Shown here: in pieces, positions 57,779-64,000 of the stretch
Layout: every line of letters begins with the position of its first letter
How positions within the stretch are numbered: position 1 is the stretch's first letter
NCBI GenBank assembly: GCA_033297205.1
Contig: MU859094.1
Span: 125,801 to 189,800, forward strand
Direction: 5' to 3'
Length of the DNA: 64,000 nucleotides
DNA from: Pseudoneurospora amorphoporcata
Lineage: Eukaryota > Ascomycota > Sordariomycetes > Sordariales > Sordariaceae
The notes under the pieces: model-generated
What the model saw: only the letters and a program-made list of their open reading frames with translations
Told to the model about the DNA's origin: nothing
The model's database searches: none
Made by a program: the position numbers and the translations under genes

Positions 57779-58583
57779 ACATACAATAAATCCATCCTGA
57801 AGTTACCTACCGCCGGTTTGCATAGTGCGTATATATTGAGGTACCTATATTGGTTGCTATATAGTATATGCCCAAGGTACTCTATATCGGTGTATTAAAC
57901 TCTCTCTACCTACTACGTCTACCCGACATTGTATGTACATACGGCAACAAGCCCTATCGACATGTAGGTAGGAAGGTAAGTAGGTACTTACCGGAAAGCG
58001 GATCGGAGTTTCGAAGGGTTACGTTATTGGGTTGGTAAGTATTTGGCCGAGATTTGGAAATCCCGTTCTCTGGCGGCAGCTCCCTAAATAGGTTGTTGGC
58101 CAGTGACTACTGTCATTGTAAGCCGGCCTGCCGGTCAAGATAATACTGAGGTGTCCCCCTTCAGGGCAAAGAACGAGATACACCGAAGGGTGGGACGGTA
58201 TTTTTTTGACTGTCGATGGCGGACCATTACTCCTTGCCTGTTCCCGCTTCATCCCAAGGGTGGGTATCGCGGAACCCGGGAGTGGATAGTCCGATCTTTG
58301 GGAGATGCTAGAGTTTAATTATGTAAATGGGGAAAGAACTAGGTTGGATGGAAAACGGAGGACTGAATGGAATCACCAGGAACAGGCTCCTGTAACTGTA
58401 GCAGGACTTGTTAGTCACTAAGGTACTTCAACGTCCTCATTCAAGACTTTTTATTTCCTTAAACAATGACAATTTCATGTTTGCTCCAAAATCCGTGCAT
58501 AATCGTCATGAATAACATCCCTCCTTCCTCCCTTTTCCCCGGCCACATACAATCTTGATATCTTACAACCCCCAGACACCTCC

Positions 58584-60496
58584 TCAAAACCCACTCGGCA
58601 CCTGATGTCCATAAATAATCGTTCCTCCCCTCTTCCTCTTAAACCCAAACCTCCCCGCATCAATCCCCAAACTCACCACCAACAGCACCGCATTGAACCC
58701 AGCCATCATGTAAAACGGCGCCCCCGTGCTCCATACATCGAACCCATACCCGCCCGCCTTGGTGAGCAGCAAAATGGCCGCGCCTCCGCACCACGAGTAC
58801 ACGCCCGCGACGGACCCCTTCAGCCTCACTCTCGAGACGGTATCCTCCGGCAGGGCGCCTGGGTTTTCCAGCAGAGGAGCTGTCTCGTTCCGACTATCGG
58901 CTGGTTCAACAACAGTAGCGATCTCGCTCTCCCTGTCGACACGATGAGGGTGCGTGATGACGTTGACGACGTCCACTTTCAGCACGCCGCGGCCTAGCGA
59001 GCCTAGACTGCAGACGATGGCGCCGATCTGGCTGATGCCGATGAGCGCAGCGAGGAACAAGACGGCGGGTCCGCCGCCGCGGTTATCCTTGTCTTTGTAC
59101 TCTGGGCTTTTGAGCCGAGGGAAAGCGATGTAGCCGGCGATGCCAAACGTGGTGGCCACGATGATGGGATAGTTGAGTTTATTCTGCTTGGTGAACTTGC
59201 GGCTGGAGAGGTAGCCGAAGAGCGGGGCGCAGAGTAGGCCCATGAGCTGGGCGACGCCGGTGAGCATGGAGGAGAGGATGTAAGCCTGACGGCACTCCTT
59301 TTTCAGTTCCGGGGAAGGGTCGTTGGGCGAGCCTTGGCAGAAGCCGTTGCGGATGAAGAAGGCGTTGATGAAGAGGGGCATGAAGAGCGAGATGGCGACG
59401 GTGGAGGCACGGGCGACGAAGCCGCCTAGGTAGCCAAGGGCAATGTCGGAGTCAGTGAGCCCGAGACGGATCGAGTCCCGCAGGAGGTGCAGGTAGGGAG
59501 AGACTTGCTTGGAGGAGTAAGGGGCTGAGTGGTCGTCGGTTCGGTGCTGCTCGAGTCCAAGGAGGGTCCGGAAGCCTTTGCCTTCTTCACCCTTGATGCC
59601 GCGGAGACCGAAGAAGACGAAGATGGCGATGAGGAAGGAGATGATGCCGACGACGTAGTAGCTGTATTGGACCGCCTGCCCGAGAGTGACGCCCTTGATC
59701 TGTCCGAACCGTGCTGGTAGGGGGAGGAAGAGCGAGAGGGCGACGAGGGCACCGCAGCCTGTGAAGAGCCCTACGTAGCCAGCCAGAGCAGACGGCTTTC
59801 CGCGTCCTTCGGGTTTCCCTTGAGTGCCGTCGAACCTAAAGCCAGACTCGGAAGTGCTGTAGTCGCGGAATCGATCGGGTGTGATGGTGACCTCAGACAC
59901 CACCGACGGTGTCATGCTATGTCTCGTGTTCAGGGGAGGGTTCTCGACAACATCTGTTTGGGCCTGGGTCTCGTCGGTCAAGGACGGGAGGATTGCCGTA
60001 ACCATGGTCGCCCTTTGTCACAAATGATGATTAGCTAATTGGGGTAGAACATGGTGTTGAACATGACTTACGCAGCAGTAGCTCCAACAGCAAAGAGAAT
60101 CCTCGCCAGCAACAACTGCGGATACACATTTGTTGCCTGAACAAACACCAACAGCGAGAGTCCGATAATGGCATAGCCAGTCACGGCAACATGTCTTACA
60201 CCGACACGATCAGATACAAGACCCCAGATGGGGCAGGCGATCAGGGCGACGATTTCATCGACGAAGCCGAGAGTGCCGACGATGTCACCGACGCCATGCT
60301 TGACGCCGATCAGGTCGGTGATGACAAAGGAGACGCTGCTGTTGAGGAAGACGAGGAAGGATATGCTGAAGAGGGAGATGCCCAAGAGGTAGGTCAGAGC
60401 TTGTAGAGGTGTCGTCGATGAGGAGAATGGGAGATGGCGGAGGAGGAAGGCACCGAAGTCGAAGGGCTGGCCGGATCGGCCGTCGGTTGGAGCCAT
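58584..60496 (-). CDS. MFS transporter (yeast YCR023C-like)
   Basis: This is a major facilitator superfamily permease resembling the yeast YCR023C group; substrate unknown. Exons 60496..60072 and 60012..58584 (59-nt intron) give 617 residues. I count about ten to twelve hydrophobic segments, for example TYLLGISLFSISFLVF, the helix before the conserved IWGLVSDRVGVRHV loop (MFS motif A, G-x-x-S-D-R-x-G), and LLLARILFAVGATAA. Splicing gives ATAATMVTAILPS. A long hydrophilic segment after TM4 (residues about 155-205) and a loop with NETAPLLE, resembling an acidic di-leucine sorting signal, suggest an internal or vacuolar membrane location. The Met reading MAPTDGRSG was preferred to the one 36 codons upstream. 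It is divergent from the sideroflexin gene. Confidence 0.88.
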
Positions 60497-61604
60497 GGTG
60501 TGGATTCGATATGACTTGTGTTGGTGTTTGTTTATCTGTATAAGTGATAGTGAAGCAAGTGCTGGGATTCCTAAGGTATCTGGGTGGAAGTGTTGTTGAT
60601 CCAATTGGTTCGTCAGGTATCGTACGCTTGGGTAGTTGCCCTTTTCGAAAAAGCGAAGCTTACAAACCTAAGGCAATGATGGAGGCTCAAGCATAGGTAA
60701 GCATTTCAAACAAATTTGGTATCACGAGTGCCGTCTGCACCAAGCCTTGGGGAGCAACGAAGAGGAAGGGACGAGGAGAGTGGAAGGAAGCATCGCGGAA
60801 ACTGTGATGGCGTACGCATCATCCAAGGAAGTACATCATCGACTGGGGTTGCAACCAATCAGGGGAGACCAACCCTATCGCTATCAGCATTAGGTGGCTC
60901 GTGCAAGCAATGGAACTGAACCCTTGAGTGTCCTGGGATTTGGACCGCGTCTGGCCGCCGCGACATCTGCCCGGCCCCGCATTCCGGTACAGGGCCCTCC
61001 GGTGTGTGTTCGTCTTCTTTTACATCAATTCCACTTTTGGTGAGCTTGGTCGGGACGACATATGAACGACATGAGCTGGCCTTCTTGCGATGTCGCTGCT
61101 GGAAACACCATGTCCAGGTTTTATCTGACTGTCTGTTGTATCATCCCACGACACTAGTTCCGCCCAGTCAGCCAATACACAAGTATGTACATAGTGTATG
61201 TATAATACATGCGGCACATCTGGGGTCCGTTCCGGGGTTCTGATCGCCCGAGGCCGGGATGCCTGGCTATCCCCGAGACCGGGATCCGCTTTATTTTTGC
61301 TGTGCTGGAGTCAGGTCGTGCGAAAGCCCAAGATGTCGAAATGAGAGGCAATAGTTGTGGTTCAAGCCGGAGGAGTCATACACCGCTTTGCTTTTATTTC
61401 CATTTCGGTCTTCTTTCTTTGCCATCTTCCTCTTTTCTTGTGGTCAAATTGTTGTTTGTTCGTCTCCGAGATCGTCGCCGTCGACCCGTCCGCTAAACAA
61501 AACACTTTGTGTGGCCCTCTTGTTGTCGCAAAGAGAGCGCACTATTTACATTAAACACTCCTCGAAAAACACCACCCCCGACCCGACCCAGAGCACAAAC
61601 CATC
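60497..61604. promoter_or_regulatory. divergent promoter between MFS gene and sideroflexin
   Basis: The two start codons face away from each other over 1.1 kb. The segment before the sideroflexin start is pyrimidine-rich (61380-61480). No coding frame is supported. Confidence 0.5.
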
Positions 61605-62929
61605 ATGTCCGCCTCCCTGCCCGGTGCGCGCGCGCTTCCCGACTCGCAGTATGACTTGAGCACCTATTGGGGCCGCGTCAGGCATACCGCTGGCCTTACC
61701 GATCCGAGGTGAGCATAACTGCACCGAGAGAGACTGTGGATGGGAACAGGAGGAAGGAGGAGGGGATAAACAAGACCAAAACCTGCAGACATGTTTTGCT
61801 AACTTGCCCGCCATCTTCCCAGGACCCTTCTCGTTGGCAATGCCGGCCTCGAGCAAGCCAAGCAGCTGCTCGTCTCCTACAAGCAGGGACAGATCAAGTC
61901 CATGACTCCCGAGTTGTGGCATGCCAAGAACCTCGTCGATTCTACTCTCCATCCCGGTATGCATCACCAACATGCCCGCCCTGGCCGCATGCCGTTTGCT
62001 CACCGTTGCGTCGACATACCTGCAACTCGAGTCAAAGGACGGGAAAGGACACATGGGCTTACACAAACTGTGACACACAGACACCGGAGAAAAAGTCTTT
62101 CTGCCCTTCCGCATGTCCTGCTTCGTCCTTTCCAACTTGGTCGTAACAGCTGGCATGTTGACCCCCGGCCTTGGTGTACGTTCCTTATAATCTCCCCTAC
62201 CCTCTTTCCCTTACTAACTACCTTATTTCCCACAACCAGAACCGCGGCACCATCGCCTGGCAAGTAGCCAACCAGTCGCTCAACGTGGCCATCAACTACG
62301 CCAACGCCAACAAGTCTTCCCCCCTGAGCTGGTCCAAGATTGCCGAGTCCTACTTCCTCGCAGTCGGCGCCTCCTGCGGCGTGGCCGTCGGTCTCAACAG
62401 CGTTGTCCCGCGCCTGAAGTCTTTGACGCCCTCGGCCCGGCTGATCCTCAGTCGTCTGGTCCCCTTCGCCGCCGTCGCCTCGGCCGGTGCCCTCAACGTC
62501 TTCCTGATGCGCGGCGAGGAGATGCGCAAGGGCATCGACGTGTACCCGGTCCTGTCGGCCGCCGACAAGGCCAAGCTCGTTGCTGAGGGCAAGGGCGAGG
62601 GCGATGTCGAGAGCTTGGGCAAGAGCAAGAAGGCAGCGACGATCGCCGTGGCGCAGACCGCCGTCAGCAGAGTGTTGAACAGCAGTCCTATCATGGTCAT
62701 CCCCCCTCTTATCCTGGTTAGGCTCCAGGCTACCCAGTGGTTGAAGAGGAACCCCAGGTACACGACCCCCATCAACTTGGGTCTGATCTTGGTGACCAGC
62801 TATGCCGTGCTGCCGTTGGCGCTGGCGGCGTTCCCCCAGATGCAGAAGATCGAGGCCGATAAGTTGGAGGGAGAGTTCAAGGGTCGTGGTGGTCAGGATG
62901 GCTTGGTTGTTTTCAACCGTGGTATCTAA
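61605..62929 (+). CDS. FSF1: mitochondrial sideroflexin
   Basis: Sideroflexins are inner-membrane carriers; human SFXN1 moves serine into mitochondria for one-carbon metabolism, and Fsf1 is the yeast member. Exons 61605..61708, 61823..61956, 62081..62175 and 62240..62929 (introns 114, 124 and 64 nt) give 340 residues, close to the family size. Conserved pieces include ALPDSQYDLSTYWGRVRHTA near the start, ELWHAKNLVDSTLHPDTGEK, PFRMSCFVLSNLVVTAGMLT, GTIAWQVANQSLNVAINYAN and, at the C-terminal side, PIMVIPPLILVRL and TPINLGLILVTSYAVLPLAL. About five hydrophobic segments are visible. Confidence 0.95.
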
Positions 62930-64000
62930 AAAGAGGTGGCAAAAATGGAGCGGGTTCTGTTGAGATGGGTCAGGTTAGGTCCTTCTGTCTTGAGGATGAA
63001 GGACCGAGGAGGATTGTACATACAATGGGCGGCATAGCCTTGGAGTTTTTCTTGTTCATACGGCGGCGGCGGCGGCGATGGCGGCGAAAGACGGTGGCGA
63101 TATCCCTGAAAAACCATGTTAATTTGGTCGGTTCTTCTTTTGCTCTTTTGTTTCGGCCCTTCTCGTCCTTTTGGTTGCGCTGGCTTCCCTCTTTGCATTG
63201 CTGCTCTTGTCTCCCGATTCCGTTCTCCGACCTCCTTTGCTTTATGGCATAGCAGTGGCGTTTGGTCATCATAAGCTGAGTACTACAGCCCCTTCCCGTC
63301 TTCCGTGCCCCGAGGCATTGGACCCCTCGATTACGCAGGTTGTTGACATATTCCTCAGATGTTTTCCTTTCAGTTCTTTTGGGGTCTGCTCCTTAGGTAG
63401 GCATGTCCCGCTCCCGTGCTGTCTCAGGTCGATAATGCTCGATAGTGCTCGTGCAGCTTCGTCGGAGGCTCGGTTTAGGGCCAACCTTACCCCCCATCCT
63501 GCACATCTACAAATTGATCGTCCGTCGGAAACCGAAAGTTACTTTGTCTTCAAAGCCTCCTCTCGAAGAAACTTCTCGAGTCGCCCCCTTATCATTCCGA
63601 CTTGCTCTCCCGCCAGCAACGGCCATGGTCTCCTCCGGTCACCCACAATTTTTCACCGGGCCTTGGCTTACCTTGCCTCGGCCTTGGTCCTCGCGGTTCG
63701 TTGTGTCACGTCACTGGATGTCGCCCTTCTCTACACAAAGTTGTGTTTCGTGGCACTGCTTGGCTCCGGCATTGCTTTCATTGCGCTTCACTCAACATTC
63801 TCGCCTCTTTGCTTCGTTTCCCTGCAACAGCATGCTGGGAAAACTGGGATTGTTTAACGCGTTTCGCTTTTGTGTTTGGTCGGCGTTGGTTTTGTCATCG
63901 ATAAGGTATCCCAGTTGGTGCTGTGCAAGTAAATGGCAAGTGCCCCTGAGCTGTTGCAGGTTAGGTAGGCCAAGGTGGCCTTCTAAAAGTCCTTCTTTGC
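62930..64000. other. right edge: sideroflexin 3' UTR and intergenic
   Basis: A short (CGG)n stretch is at 63060-63077. A plus-strand frame at 63171-63857 has no recognisable domain and biased low-complexity content, so I do not call it. The edge may be the promoter of a gene outside the window. Confidence 0.45.

Larger units (their letters stand above)
56057..58583. other. intergenic with AT-rich repeat and assembly gap
   Basis: The stretch is flanked by the 3' ends of STM1 (+) and the MFS gene (-). It has no supported coding frame. Open frames across 57465-57795 are translations of the repeat and gap. Confidence 0.6.

Noticed and set aside
57465..57795. open frames with Tyr/Val/Ser/Met repeats across the gap
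   Set aside because: Translation of a simple tandem repeat and Ns.
63171..63857. 228-codon plus-strand frame at the right edge
   Set aside because: No domain, no convincing start context, composition like leader DNA.
1..64000. CRISPR arrays, prokaryotic operons or intact transposons
   Set aside because: No regularly spaced repeats with unique spacers, no transposase or reverse-transcriptase motifs; gene structure is eukaryotic with spliceosomal introns.

Overview
The window looks like nuclear DNA of a filamentous ascomycete, most likely a Sordariomycete near Neurospora/Sordaria. The evidence is: many short introns (about 50-130 nt) with GT..AG ends and CTAAC-like branch sites; fungus-specific families (Zn2Cys6 factor, KapC bZIP, DUF3605, DUF4045-gelsolin, SND2); a dispersed tRNA-Ala gene with a 12-nt intron; long gene-poor stretches and many microsatellites. 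One assembly gap (98 N) sits inside a tandem repeat. Genes were rebuilt by joining reading frames across splice sites, and every join reported keeps the frame. Family names rest on recognised motifs, not on searches.

Layout. (1) 0.7-10.3 kb: a compact accessory block with two related GIMAP/AIG1-like GTPases on the + strand flanking two minus-strand genes, a 766-residue coiled-coil protein of unknown function and an Hsp70/HSPA12-like ATPase. (2) 10.7-24.1 kb: SND2 (ER targeting), a DUF3605 protein, NADH-cytochrome b5 reductase, a Zn2Cys6 transcription factor, a GNAT-domain protein and an ARL2-type small GTPase. (3) 25.3-41.2 kb: a very long DUF4045/gelsolin protein, Mediator subunit MED10, tRNA-Ala(AGC), a LIM-like zinc-binding protein and a Ser/Pro/Lys-rich protein. 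(4) 41.2-54.5 kb: two gene-poor stretches (4.8 and 7.0 kb) on either side of kapC, carrying homopolymers, a G-tract and a short repeat with a telomere-like motif. (5) 54.5-64 kb: STM1, an AT-rich repeat with the gap, and a divergent pair formed by an MFS transporter and a mitochondrial sideroflexin.

Most genes are independent housekeeping units, as is normal in fungi. The only stretch that reads like a functional module is the GTPase / coiled-coil / Hsp70-like / GTPase block. Both GTPases end in a hydrophobic segment, suggesting membrane-anchored nucleotide switches next to a divergent chaperone-type ATPase. This is the best candidate for an undescribed system, but the functional link is inference from proximity. 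Other points of note are two GC-AG introns (one frame-preserving), a damaged or unusual 5' end in the first GTPase, internal protein repeats in the gelsolin-family gene, and two micro-exons at the start of STM1.
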